Below, one piece after another: positions 1 through 8,422 of a stretch of DNA of 64,000 nucleotides. The translations under genes and the position numbers were made by a program. Location of the stretch: assembly GCF_003788585.1 (NCBI RefSeq), contig NZ_AYKG01000002.1, positions 23,665 through 87,664 of the forward strand, given 5' to 3'. Origin of the DNA: Salinisphaera japonica YTM-1. Lineage in GTDB: Bacteria; Pseudomonadota; Gammaproteobacteria; Nevskiales; Salinisphaeraceae. The notes beneath the pieces are model-generated. The model was given only the letters and a program-made list of their open reading frames with translations. It was not told where the DNA came from and did no database searches. Position 1 is the stretch's first letter, and the number at the start of each line of letters is the position of its first letter.

Positions 1-1
1 G

Positions 2-199
2 GCCGACGGCGACGCCACCGCCCGAATAGCCACGCCCACACACGCGCCGGGCGTGGCGGTCGACGAATTGCTGATACGCGCCGCGTCGGCACGCCAGCGG
101 GTCGTTGCCGACACCACGCTGCGCGATCTTGTTGAATCGACGGGACAATTCGAAGAAAAAGTGCCCGACACGAGCCTGTCAACTGCACTAAAGACTTAG
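2..199 (+). CDS. C-terminal end of an unidentified protein (cut by window edge)
   Basis: An open frame runs from the first bases to a TAG at 197-199, about 65 codons, with no internal stop and a GC-rich third position like its neighbours. The end of the product reads VPDTSLSTALKT. There is no recognisable motif in the visible part; it is polar and lacks membrane segments. It ends about 100 bases before the fadD start, on the same strand. The start and function lie outside the window, so no name is given. It could also be a chance open frame, but its length and codon bias argue for real coding. Confidence 0.5.
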   Translation, partial: ADGDATARIATPTHAPGVAVDELLIRAASARQRVVADTTLRDLVESTGQFEEKVPDTSLSTALKT

Positions 200-231
200 A
201 AACGTCGGCTGGTCGCAGAGCCTGTGGCGGC

Positions 232-240
232 TGATATACT
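232..240 (+). promoter_or_regulatory. Probable extended -10 promoter element of fadD
   Basis: TGATATACT combines a TGn extension with the -10 hexamer TATACT, 60 bases before the fadD GTG start. The -35 position (GTCGCA) is poor, which fits an extended -10 promoter. Inferred from sequence only. Confidence 0.4.
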
Positions 241-300
241 CGAATCGATATGGATTTCTTGGCTCGACGGGCCGGAAGACGTCTTATTCAAGGAGACAGC

Positions 301-1959
301 GTGGACAAGGTTTGGCTCAAGCAGTATCCCAAAGGCGTACCCGAGGAGATCGCTGCGACGAAGGACGAAACGCTGGTCGACCTGATTATGGGCAGCTGTC
401 AGGAGTTCGCCGACAAACCGGCGTTCACCAACATGGGCGCGACGCTGACCTACCGCGAACTGGATGAACGCTCGGCGCACTTTGCCGCTTATCTGCAGCA
501 CGAGCTGGGCTTTGCCAAGGGCGATCGCGTGGCGATCATGATGCCCAACCTCCTGCAGTACCCGATCGCCCTGATCGGCATCCTGCGGGCCGGTATGGTG
601 GCCGTGAACGTCAACCCACTCTATACCGCGCGCGAGCTCGAGCATCAGCTTTCCGACGCGGGGGCGCGCGCGATCGTCATCGTCGAGAACTTCGCCGCCA
701 CGCTGGAAAAAGTGGTCGACAAGGTTCCGCTCGAGGCCGTGATCACCACCCAGATCGGTGATGCGCTGCCCACGGCCAAACGGCTGCTGACCAACTTCGT
801 GGTCAAGCACGTCAAGCGTATGGTGCCGGCATTCAAACTGCCAGGGGCGATCGCCTTCAACACGGTGCTGGCCGACGGCGCCAAGCAATCGATGAAGCCG
901 GTCAAGGTCGCCCCTGACGATATCGCGTTCTTGCAGTACACCGGCGGCACGACCGGTCTGGCCAAGGGCGCGATTCTTCTGCATCGCAACATGGTCGCCA
1001 ACGTCAGCCAGGCCGAAGCCTGGCTCGATCCGTGGACCGAAAAAGGCAATGAGGTGATTCTCACCCCGCTGCCGCTGTATCACGTGTTTGCACTCATGGC
1101 GAACTGCCTGATGTTCATGCGCCAGGGCGGCAAGAACGTTCTCATCACCAATCCGCGGGATATTCCGGCGCTGGTCAAGGAGTTCGATACCCACAAGCCG
1201 ACCGCCTTCACCGGCGTGAACACCCTGTTCAACGCGTTGGTCAACAACGAGGCGTTTGCCAAGCTGGATTTCTCTCGGCTCAAGATCACCCTGGGCGGCG
1301 GCGCTGCCGTGCAGAAAGCGGTGGCTGAAAAATGGCAGAAAGCCACCGGCGTGGCGCTTATTGAAGCCTATGGCCTGACCGAAACCTCGCCGGGCGTGTC
1401 GATCAACCCGTTGACGCTTGAGCGTTACAACGGCTCGATCGGCCTGCCGCTGCCCTCCACCGATATCTCGATTCGCGACGAGGCCGGCAACGAGGTCGAG
1501 GCCGGCGAGCCGGGCGAGCTTTGTGTCTCCGGCCCGCAGGTCATGGCCGGCTACTGGAACAAGCCCGAGGAGAACGAGAGCACCTTTTTCCCCGACGGCT
1601 ATCTGCGCACGGGTGACGTGGCCCGCTTCGACGAACAGGGTTTTCTGTATATCGTCGATCGCAAGAAAGACATGATTCTAGTCTCGGGCTTCAACGTGTA
1701 TCCCAACGAGGTCGAAGACGTTGTATCGGCCCACCCGAAAGTCATGGAAGCCGCCTGTATCGGCGTCGACGACGAGCGCTCGGGTGAGGTGGTCAAGATC
1801 TTCGTGGTCAAGGCCGATGCATCACTCACGGAAGACGAGCTGCTGGCCTACTGCCGCGAAGAGCTGACCGGCTACAAGGTGCCCAAGCACGTGGCCTTCA
1901 TCGACGAACTGCCCAAGTCCAACGTCGGCAAGATTCTGCGCAAGGATCTGCGAAGCTAG
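301..1959 (+). CDS. fadD: Long-chain fatty acid--CoA ligase FadD
   Basis: This enzyme activates long-chain fatty acids to acyl-CoA with ATP at the inner membrane, the entry step of beta-oxidation. The 552-residue product has the FadD N-terminus ([13 protein letters not shown]), the AMP-binding P-loop [11 protein letters not shown] near residue 212, YGLTETSP near 357, the [16 protein letters not shown] region near 433 and a C-terminal lysine region ([12 protein letters not shown]). I chose the GTG at 301 because a strong AAGGAG lies at 290-295 and the product then aligns with the family start; an in-frame ATG at 250 has no such site. It is close in length to E. coli FadD (561). The gene ends in a GC-rich inverted repeat and converges on the AEC carrier gene. 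Confidence 0.95.
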   Translation: MDKVWLKQYPKGVPEEIAATKDETLVDLIMGSCQEFADKPAFTNMGATLTYRELDERSAHFAAYLQHELGFAKGDRVAIMMPNLLQYPIALIGILRAGMVAVNVNPLYTARELEHQLSDAGARAIVIVENFAATLEKVVDKVPLEAVITTQIGDALPTAKRLLTNFVVKHVKRMVPAFKLPGAIAFNTVLADGAKQSMKPVKVAPDDIAFLQYTGGTTGLAKGAILLHRNMVANVSQAEAWLDPWTEKGNEVILTPLPLYHVFALMANCLMFMRQGGKNVLITNPRDIPALVKEFDTHKPTAFTGVNTLFNALVNNEAFAKLDFSRLKITLGGGAAVQKAVAEKWQKATGVALIEAYGLTETSPGVSINPLTLERYNGSIGLPLPSTDISIRDEAGNEVEAGEPGELCVSGPQVMAGYWNKPEENESTFFPDGYLRTGDVARFDEQGFLYIVDRKKDMILVSGFNVYPNEVEDVVSAHPKVMEAACIGVDDERSGEVVKIFVVKADASLTEDELLAYCREELTGYKVPKHVAFIDELPKSNVGKILRKDLRS

Positions 1960-1979
1960 CTCGCGCATGATGCGCGAGC
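1959..1979. terminator. Inverted repeat between convergent fadD and AEC carrier genes
   Basis: Arms GCTCGCGCAT and ATGCGCGAGC are perfect complements separated by a single G. The repeat begins in the fadD stop codon and ends just before the stop of the convergent carrier gene. There is no T-tract, so it may be a bidirectional factor-assisted terminator or only an RNA 3' end hairpin. Confidence 0.45.
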
Positions 1980-1980
1980 A

Positions 1981-2943
1981 TCACCCGCCGGCCGCCGCTC
2001 GCGCGGCCGGCAGAATCATCAGGCAGGCCGTCAGGGTGATGATCGAGCCGACGGTGCTCCAGAGAATCATCTTCGAGGTCAGAGCCAGATCCCGACCATA
2101 GAAATCGGCCAGCATATACGGGCCGGTTCCGGTGGGCAGCGCGGCCAGCAATACGGCGGATGCGGCCCAGACCGGCGACAGGTCGAATATCCCGTAAGCC
2201 AGAATGGCCGATAACCCCGGATGCACGACGAGCTTCATCGTCAGCAGACCGGCCAGGCCTGTCGTCGGCGCTCCTGCCGTATTGACCTGTGGACGTGCCA
2301 GAAACGCACCGATCGATACCAGCGCACAGGGCGTTGTCGCCGCGCCCAGCAGATCAACGAATTGCGTCACCGGCTGCGCCAGACTGACGCCACTGCCCGC
2401 CCATAGCCCGCCGATGACCGGTGCCACCACGATCGGGTTCTTGGCCAGGGCCATGAACACCGTCAGGAACGGCCGGATAATACCGCGCCCGGCCTGGCGG
2501 AACACCTCAATGAGCACGATAGCCAGCGCAAAAACGACACACACCACAATCAGTGTCGCAATCAGCGCCGGGGCCAGTGCCGAATCCCCAAGCACGAGCA
2601 CACATAGCGGGATACCGACGTAACCGACATTGGCATAGGCCGCGGCCAGCGCATCGACGGCGGCATCGATGCCGGACTGCCCACGCCATTGCCGCCAGAG
2701 CAGCGCAGCTGTGAAAACACCAAGACTGGCCAGCCCGTTGACCGCGATGAAGCCCGGATGCCAGAGCGCCGAGAAACTGGCCGTCGCCGTCGCGCTGAAC
2801 AACAGCGCCGGCAAACAGAACCAGACCACGAAGCGGTTGAGCTCGCCAGCAGCGGTGTCACCGAGCACGCCGCTACGGCGCCCGACAAAACCGGCGAGAA
2901 TCAGGCCGAAAATCGGCAGCAGAACATTGATGACCGCGCTCAT
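1981..2943 (-). CDS. AEC family (auxin efflux carrier-like) transporter
   Basis: A predicted inner-membrane carrier of 320 residues. It begins MSAVINVLLPIFGLILAGF and has about ten hydrophobic segments arranged in two halves. The Gly/Pro-rich breaks seen in AEC proteins are present, for example LAKNPIVVAPVIGGLWAG and ALPTGTGPYMLADFYGRD near the C-terminus. AEC proteins in bacteria export or exchange small organic anions; the substrate cannot be read from sequence. The ATG at 2943 is chosen because the first membrane segment starts right there and the upstream in-frame extension to 3324 is arginine-rich and not membrane-like. It converges with fadD, without a clear functional link. Confidence 0.8.
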   Translation of the reverse strand: MSAVINVLLPIFGLILAGFVGRRSGVLGDTAAGELNRFVVWFCLPALLFSATATASFSALWHPGFIAVNGLASLGVFTAALLWRQWRGQSGIDAAVDALAAAYANVGYVGIPLCVLVLGDSALAPALIATLIVVCVVFALAIVLIEVFRQAGRGIIRPFLTVFMALAKNPIVVAPVIGGLWAGSGVSLAQPVTQFVDLLGAATTPCALVSIGAFLARPQVNTAGAPTTGLAGLLTMKLVVHPGLSAILAYGIFDLSPVWAASAVLLAALPTGTGPYMLADFYGRDLALTSKMILWSTVGSIITLTACLMILPAARAAAGG

Positions 2944-3371
2944 GGCGTCTCGACAAACAATTAGAGCGCACGAAAGGCTATCAGACCGGGCGGCCGGAGC
3001 ACGACGGGCGACCGGGCGCCGGGCTCCTTTTTCATCCGCAGATGACGCAGATTGCGCCAATGTGGGCCTGATGGGGCCGCAGGCTGTCGGCTGAATGATC
3101 GGTTGAAGGCTTTTCGCTTCCTGCGGGAGAGGAAAAACGGGCGTTGCCTGGCCGGGCGTCTTGTTGATTTTCCGGGGCTTCGTTCCCGGTTTTATCTGCA
3201 GATAACGCCGGCGCTGGACGGATATCGAAACGACCCGCTGATTGCCCTGCTTGATGACGCGCAGCAGGCGTATACACCAATCGACACGACAAGACGCCCG
3301 AGATGACCGGCGTCGGTCTGGCACGTTTAGTGACTCACTGGGCAGGCCGTGACGTAGCGCGGCGACTCATC
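2944..3371. other. Non-coding region with a degenerate dispersed repeat
   Basis: No convincing gene is visible between the AEC carrier start and the miniature element at 3374. At 3029-3055 the text TTTTTCATCCGCAGATGACG continues into CAGATTG, and at 3188-3205 a related TTTTATCTGCAGATAACG occurs. Both resemble the repeated CCGCAGAT/ACGCAGATT units found at 63290-63900. The stretch looks like decayed repeat sequence. Confidence 0.5.
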
Positions 3372-3373
3372 TA

Positions 3374-3670
3374 GGGCCTGTTGCCGTTTCATACGAGCGC
3401 CGCTTTCGTCGAGAGTCCGCAGTGTGTCCTGCAAGGCGCGAGTCGCCGCGTCGTGGCGTGCCCCGATCAAGACTCGCCAGCGGCAGGGCGCCCATCTTCA
3501 ATTTTTTATGGGCGGCCCAACCCTTCGGGACAAGCGCCCTGAAATTAACGACACGTCGGCAATACAGCGTTCTAGCACGCTAGCGCAGAACGACTGCGCG
3601 GCACGTGCTACGCCTCGTCTTGCCGCAAAACAGCGCTTGGCGCGGACTCGTACGAAACGGCAACAGCCCC
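3374..3670. mobile_element. Miniature inverted-repeat element, family 1, long form (297 nt)
   Basis: The left end reads GGGCCTGTTGCCGTTTCATA and the right end, read on the other strand, reads GGGGCTGTTGCCGTTTCGTA, so the element has imperfect terminal inverted repeats of about 25 bases. It is flanked by TA at 3372-3373 and 3671-3672, as expected for insertion at TA with duplication. A colinear copy of identical length lies at 19168-19464. No transposase frame is inside. The right edge forms the stop codon of the GMC oxidoreductase gene. Confidence 0.85.
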
Positions 3671-5301
3671 TAGGGCGTACGATCCGCGATGATCATGTCT
3701 GCAGCTTTCTCTGCGATCGCGGTGGTGGGCGCATTGGTATTGCCACCCACGATCGTTGGCATGATGGAGGCATCGACCACGCGCAGGGCCTCCAGGGTGT
3801 GCACACGCAGCCGGTCGTCAACCACCGCCGCCTTGTCGTGCCCCATGCGACAGGTACCCACGGGGTGATAGATCGTCTCGGCCCGCCGCCGTACATAATC
3901 CGCGATCGCGGCATCGTCGTTCATATCGGCGTCCTGGGGTTCCAACGGGCGCTCGAGATGTTCGGCCAGCGGCTTGGCGCGCATGATGTTGCGCGCGATC
4001 TTCACTGCCTTGGTCATCTGCTCGATGTCTCGCGGCTCGGCCAGATAGTTCGGATCAATGATCGGATAGTCGCGTGGTTTGGCGCTCGCCAGAGTGATGC
4101 GCCCGCGCGAGGCCGGGTGGAGATCGCATACGCGCAGGCTGTAGCCGTGATGCTTCATCGTGTTGATCACGTTGCCGTGGTCCTGCTCGATCGTGGCGAT
4201 GAAGTGAAACTGTAGATCCGACTGGCGCGGATCGTCGGTCGTGCTGATGAAGCCGCCGGATTCGGCGATATTGCTCGTGAACTGGCCGCGGCCGTGGCGA
4301 AAATACTGATAGATCGCCTTGGGCGAGTCGATCAGGATGAACTTGGGCGACATGCGCAGGCTCAGCCTGGTCTTTTCGATATCGATGACGCTGATATCCA
4401 GATGATCCTGCAGATTGCGCCCGACGCCGTCGAGCTCGGTGACCATGGGAATACCGTGTGGTTCGATCGCGTCCCGGGGGCCTACGCCGGAGAGCATCAG
4501 CAGCTGCGGCGAGTTGATCGCACCACTGCACAACAGCACTTCGCGCTTGGCGTGGAGCGTACGCTTTCGCTTGAGCAGGCCCTGGCGCAATGCAACACCG
4601 GTGGCGCGTTTGCCCTCGAAAACGATCCGCTCGGCCTGGGCACGCGTGAGCACCGTTAGGTTCTTTCGATGCTTGACCGGATGCAGAAACGCATCGGCGT
4701 TGGAACAACGGCGCCCGTTGTTCTGAGCCACGTCATAAAGACCAAAGCCCTGATCGGTGGCACCACCAAAATCATCGTTGCGCGGATAGCCGCAGGCCTG
4801 GGCTGCCTGAATGAACTTTTCGTTCAAAGGGTTGGAATGGCGAGGCTTGCTCACGGTATAGCTGCCGCCGGCCCCGTGGTAGTCGTTTTCGCCCTCTTCG
4901 AAACGCTCGGAGCGCTTGAAATAAGCCAGCATTTCGCCATAACCCCAGCCGCGGTTGCCAAGCTCGGCCCAGTGGTCATAGTCGGCGGCTGAGCCACGGG
5001 TATAACACTGGGCATTGATGGCCGACGAGCCGCCCAGCGTCTTGCCACGGGGCCAGTACAGCTTGCGCCCGCCCATATGTTCCTGTGGCGCGGTCCAGTA
5101 ATACCAGTTGAGAAAGCGCGACCACATCAGCCCGATGATGCCACTGGGGATATGGATCAACGGGCTCCAGTCCGGCGGCCCGGCTTCGAGCATGACGACC
5201 GAGATATTGGGATCAGCGGTCAGCCGGTTGGCCAGAACACACCCGGCCGAGCCGCCTCCGATAATCACGTAATCATAAGACGCCTGTGTCCCGTCGCCCA
5301 T
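3670..5301 (-). CDS. GMC family FAD-dependent oxidoreductase (choline/alcohol dehydrogenase type)
   Basis: A cytoplasmic or membrane-associated flavoprotein of 543 residues that oxidises an alcohol. It has the FAD dinucleotide motif GGGSAG at 15-20, the GMC signature GGSSAINA near 93-100, the active-site region YHPVGTCRMG near 478 and a final VGGNTNAPTTAIAEKAADMI. The length and motifs match BetA/AlkJ-like proteins. No betaine aldehyde dehydrogenase or BetI lies nearby, so choline as substrate is not supported; a fatty or aliphatic alcohol is equally possible. A GAGGAGG site precedes the ATG at 5301. The TAG stop lies exactly on the junction with a miniature element, so a few native C-terminal residues may have been replaced. 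Confidence 0.88.
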   Translation of the reverse strand: MGDGTQASYDYVIIGGGSAGCVLANRLTADPNISVVMLEAGPPDWSPLIHIPSGIIGLMWSRFLNWYYWTAPQEHMGGRKLYWPRGKTLGGSSAINAQCYTRGSAADYDHWAELGNRGWGYGEMLAYFKRSERFEEGENDYHGAGGSYTVSKPRHSNPLNEKFIQAAQACGYPRNDDFGGATDQGFGLYDVAQNNGRRCSNADAFLHPVKHRKNLTVLTRAQAERIVFEGKRATGVALRQGLLKRKRTLHAKREVLLCSGAINSPQLLMLSGVGPRDAIEPHGIPMVTELDGVGRNLQDHLDISVIDIEKTRLSLRMSPKFILIDSPKAIYQYFRHGRGQFTSNIAESGGFISTTDDPRQSDLQFHFIATIEQDHGNVINTMKHHGYSLRVCDLHPASRGRITLASAKPRDYPIIDPNYLAEPRDIEQMTKAVKIARNIMRAKPLAEHLERPLEPQDADMNDDAAIADYVRRRAETIYHPVGTCRMGHDKAAVVDDRLRVHTLEALRVVDASIMPTIVGGNTNAPTTAIAEKAADMIIADRTP

Positions 5302-5383
5302 GTTTTGCCTCCTCGTCGCACCTGCGGGGTCACGATCTGTTCTTTGTTATAGGTCAGAACATATCGCGCCTCGCTTGGCGACA

Positions 5384-5422
5384 TGCCTGATCGAGCGACG
5401 ATGGCGTCGGCCCGATCAGGCA
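5384..5422 (-). terminator. Long hairpin downstream of minE
   Basis: Arms TGCCTGATCG (5384-5393) and CGATCAGGCA (5413-5422) are perfect, with an inner CGACG/CGTCG pair closing an ATGG loop. It lies 14 bases beyond the minE stop and before the GMC gene, both on the minus strand. No U-tract follows, so it may be a processing hairpin, a weak terminator or an operator of the GMC gene. Confidence 0.5.
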
Positions 5423-5435
5423 ATCGTATCAGAGG

Positions 5436-5696
5436 CTAATGTCGAGATTCCGGCAATGTGATATTCAGCTCGAGCACTTCGAGATCCCCTTCGCGCTCGA
5501 TCTCCATCTGCACGGCATCATCGCCGACCTCGATATATTTGCGCAGCACGTTCAACAGATCCTGTTGCAGCTGCGGGAAATACTCCGGCTGATCGCCGCC
5601 GCTGGACCGCCGATGGGCGACGACCAGCTGCAGTCGTTCCTTGGCCGTCTGCGCCGAACTTTTCTTTTCTGATCGGAATACGTCAAGCCAACCCAT
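5436..5696 (-). CDS. minE: Cell division topological specificity factor MinE
   Basis: MinE displaces MinD from the membrane and drives the pole-to-pole oscillation that keeps the Z-ring at mid-cell. The 86-residue product has the family layout: an N-terminal membrane-targeting stretch (MGWLDVFRSEKKSS), the MinD-contact segment AKERLQLVVAHRR at 18-30, and a C-terminal dimerisation domain ending LEVLELNITLPESRH. The length is typical (E. coli 88). It is the last gene of minC-minD-minE, with three bases separating it from minD. Confidence 0.97.
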   Translation of the reverse strand: MGWLDVFRSEKKSSAQTAKERLQLVVAHRRSSGGDQPEYFPQLQQDLLNVLRKYIEVGDDAVQMEIEREGDLEVLELNITLPESRH

Positions 5697-5699
5697 GGT

Positions 5700-6506
5700 T
5701 TATCTCCCCATCAGCCGATCGAAGAAGCCTTTCTTGGCCTGGGTGAAGCGCATCGGGCGCTCTTCACCCAGAAACCGCGCCACCATATCGAAATAGGCGC
5801 CACCGGCATCGGCCTCTTGCTCCAGGACGACCGGACTGCCGGCGTTGGAGGCATTGAGCACGGTTTCGGATTCGGGCACCACACCCAGAAGCGGGATAGC
5901 CAGAATATCGCCGATATCCTCGAGCGAAAGCATCTCGCCCTTGCCCACGCGACCGGGCGCGTAGCGCGTGACCACCAGATGTTCCTTCACACCTTCGCCG
6001 CCGTCCTGGGCACGCTTGGTCTTGGATGACAGCATGCCCAGCACGCGGTCGGAGTCACGCACCGACGAGACCTCGGGGTTGGTCACGACCAGCGCCTCAT
6101 CGGCGTAGTACATGGCCATGATTGCTCCGGTCTCGATACCCGCCGGAGAGTCACAGATGATGTAGTCGAAGTCCTCGGACAGCTTGTTGAGCGTGCGCTC
6201 GACGCCTTCCTGAGTCAGCGCATCCTTGTCGCGCGTCTGAGAGGCCGCAAGGATATAGAGATTGTCGACCCGCTTGTCGCGAATCAGGGCCTGCTTGAGG
6301 TTGGCTTCGCCGTTGATGACGTTGACGAAATCAAAGACCACCCGGCGCTCGCAGCCCATGATGAGGTCCAGATTACGCAGGCCGACGTCGAAGTCGATGA
6401 CCACGGTCTTGTGCCCGCGCATGGCAAGCCCGGCAGCGAATGACGCCGAGGTGGTCGTCTTGCCGACCCCGCCCTTTCCCGACGTGACTACGATGATCTT
6501 GGCCAC
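5700..6506 (-). CDS. minD: Septum site-determining ATPase MinD
   Basis: A membrane-cycling ParA-type ATPase that recruits MinC and MinE. The 268-residue product begins MAKIIVVTSGKGGVGKTTTS, which carries the deviant Walker A motif with the signature lysine at about residue 11. It continues with DFDVGLRNLDLIMGCERR and DYIICDSPAGIETGA. The C-terminus (KKGFFDRLMGR) is the amphipathic membrane-targeting helix. It is flanked by minC and minE with gaps of three bases on each side, indicating one transcript. Confidence 0.97.
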   Translation of the reverse strand: MAKIIVVTSGKGGVGKTTTSASFAAGLAMRGHKTVVIDFDVGLRNLDLIMGCERRVVFDFVNVINGEANLKQALIRDKRVDNLYILAASQTRDKDALTQEGVERTLNKLSEDFDYIICDSPAGIETGAIMAMYYADEALVVTNPEVSSVRDSDRVLGMLSSKTKRAQDGGEGVKEHLVVTRYAPGRVGKGEMLSLEDIGDILAIPLLGVVPESETVLNASNAGSPVVLEQEADAGGAYFDMVARFLGEERPMRFTQAKKGFFDRLMGR

Positions 6507-6509
6507 TGC

Positions 6510-7265
6510 TTACTCCTGCAATTCGATCAGCAAATTATCATTATCGAGCCGGACGACCACCGGCTTCGACACGAGCCCCTCGTCGATCGCATCGGCGACC
6601 TTGTAACAACCGGCGATGGCGACCAGATCCGGCTCGAACCGCTTGCAGAAGATTCGTGCCGTGATGTCGCCGGACGCGCCGGCCAGTGCACGCCCTCGAA
6701 GCGCGCCGTAAACATGAATATGCCCGTCGGCCAGCAGTTCCGCGCCTTCCGAGACCGAGCTCGTGACCACGAGATCGCCGCCGCGGGCATAGATCTGCTG
6801 GCCCGAGCGCACCGGCTTGGTCACAAGCCGCGCGGGACCGCGAGGTGTTGAATCATCCTCGGCCGCGTCCAGCGTCTCGGCCTCGGTGGCAGCCGCACTG
6901 GGCGCCGGTGTTGCGCGCGGCGCAGCCGGAGGCGGATTTTCTGCCCCGCGCCCCGGCGAGCTCATCAGTGCCAGGCCTGCCTCGCCGGCGGCACGGGCTG
7001 CCGCCTCGTCTGCGTCGAGCACGCCCACAACCACCAGATCGGCGGCGTGAAAGATCGCGGCCAGACGCGCCAGATCCGGCAACACGTCGATCAGAGAAAC
7101 CAGCACCGGCATACGCGCGAAGAAACCCGGCGCGCGTGCCAGTTGGGTATCGATCTGTGCGGCGATCTGTTCGCAGTCGGTCTCGCGGATCTCGACCACG
7201 GTCAAGGTCATCATGCGTCCCTTGAAGACCACGCCGGCCGCTGTGCTGGACGTCTGTTGCGTCAT
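6510..7265 (-). CDS. minC: Septum site-determining protein MinC
   Basis: MinC inhibits FtsZ polymer assembly away from mid-cell and is held at the membrane by MinD. The 251-residue product has an N-terminal FtsZ-inhibiting domain (about 1-105), an alanine/proline-rich linker (about 110-145) and the beta-helical C-terminal domain with RSGQQIYARGGDLVV, GAELLADGHIHVYGALRGRA and KRFEPDLVAIAGCY. I start at the ATG at 7265 (MTQQTSS) because the in-frame extension upstream is arginine-rich and enters the divergent promoter space. First gene of minCDE. Confidence 0.95.
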   Translation of the reverse strand: MTQQTSSTAAGVVFKGRMMTLTVVEIRETDCEQIAAQIDTQLARAPGFFARMPVLVSLIDVLPDLARLAAIFHAADLVVVGVLDADEAAARAAGEAGLALMSSPGRGAENPPPAAPRATPAPSAAATEAETLDAAEDDSTPRGPARLVTKPVRSGQQIYARGGDLVVTSSVSEGAELLADGHIHVYGALRGRALAGASGDITARIFCKRFEPDLVAIAGCYKVADAIDEGLVSKPVVVRLDNDNLLIELQE

Positions 7266-7416
7266 GCCCCGAGTCGCTTGCTGCAAAGCGGTGAGTCTAG
7301 CATGCGTAAAACGCGCCGCCGTTCGCCGGGCAGGCATGCGGGCAGCGTAATCAACACCTTGCACTGTGGTGCGGAACTGCCAAGCTCAAAGGTCATATTT
7401 ATTCGCCCCGCCGATC

Positions 7417-8313
7417 ATGCCCCAACGCGAACACGCCGCGCAGATTACCCATCATCAAATCAACGATCTGACGCTGTGCTGTCGGCGTCGTGGCGGCCAC
7501 GATGATCCGGCGATCGTCTGCCTCCACGGCCTGCTGGACAACGGCGCGTCCTTCGACGCACTGATCGACGCGCTGGCCCCGCGCCTGGCAACGTCCGCGT
7601 ACTGGCTGGCCCCGGACTGGCGGGGTCACGGCGACTCAGACTGGGCGCCGGGCGGCTATGTCTTTTGTAACTATCTCGCCGATCTCGATGCACTTCTGGA
7701 TACACTTGTGCCCGGCCAGCCCGTCATTCTCGTCGGCCACAGCATGGGCGGCCAGGCCGCAAGCCTCTATGCCGGTATCCGCCCCGAGCGGATCACCGGG
7801 CTGATACTGCTGGACACTCTGAACGTACCCGCCGGCGATCCAAACGCCGCCGGCGAGCGCTATCGCGACTGGCTGGATACATGTCACGCCCCGCCGGCCC
7901 CGCGCCGTTATGCCGACCCGGAGGCGTTCACGGCACGCCTGGCAAGGCGCTATCCCGAGCTTGGCCGCGCGGCCACAACCGAGCTGGCCGCGCTCTGGCT
8001 GCGACGTGACGGAGATGGCTATCGGCTGGCCGCCGACCCGGCCCACCTGCGCAAGAGCCCTTACGGCTTCCGGGCCGACGAGGCCATGGCAATCTGGGCC
8101 GAGATCACGGCACCGGTGTTGATGATCGACGGCGCTGCCTCGCCGGCCAAATGGTTCATCGACGAGGCCACACGTGCCGAGCGGCGCAGCGTGCTGGCCG
8201 ATCTGGAACACGTGGAACTTGACGGCCTGGGTCATATGCTCCACTGGCAAGCACCGACCCGCGTGGCCGCCCCCATAGCCGACTTCATCGCCGCCCGCGA
8301 CCTGCTGGCGTAG
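7417..8313 (+). CDS. Alpha/beta hydrolase
   Basis: A soluble hydrolase of 298 residues. It shows the oxyanion HGLLDNG, a nucleophile elbow GHSMGG with serine near residue 109, an acid in LMIDGAASPAKW and a catalytic histidine in GLGHMLHW near 271. The nucleophile being serine suggests an esterase or thioesterase-like activity rather than an epoxide hydrolase; the substrate is unknown. It is transcribed divergently from minCDE, with an intergenic gap of about 150 bases. The ATG at 7417 is chosen over one at 7366 because the family normally starts 20-30 residues before the first strand. Confidence 0.82.
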   Translation: MPQREHAAQITHHQINDLTLCCRRRGGHDDPAIVCLHGLLDNGASFDALIDALAPRLATSAYWLAPDWRGHGDSDWAPGGYVFCNYLADLDALLDTLVPGQPVILVGHSMGGQAASLYAGIRPERITGLILLDTLNVPAGDPNAAGERYRDWLDTCHAPPAPRRYADPEAFTARLARRYPELGRAATTELAALWLRRDGDGYRLAADPAHLRKSPYGFRADEAMAIWAEITAPVLMIDGAASPAKWFIDEATRAERRSVLADLEHVELDGLGHMLHWQAPTRVAAPIADFIAARDLLA

Positions 8314-8422
8314 ATGCGCATGCCTTGCAGTATCAGTTGCGCGGTTACTGACCCCGCGCCTATGCTCGAAAGCTGTTGTGTTCGACCTGCCGGTCTTTTA
8401 GAGACGGCGATGGAGATGTCAT

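Noticed and set aside
196..1194. Long antisense frame opposite fadD (332 codons)
   Set aside because: It mirrors the codon bias of fadD, has no initiation site and no recognisable motif. Similar antisense frames opposite fadE, acrB, metK, ahcY and the FadJ-type gene are rejected for the same reason.
3424..4215. Frame crossing the first miniature element into the GMC gene
   Set aside because: It runs through the element and antisense to the oxidoreductase; the translation has no family features.
3670..5301. Choline dehydrogenase BetA
   Set aside because: The family is right but no betB, betI or choline transporter is nearby, and GMC enzymes are diverse; kept as an unspecified GMC oxidoreductase.
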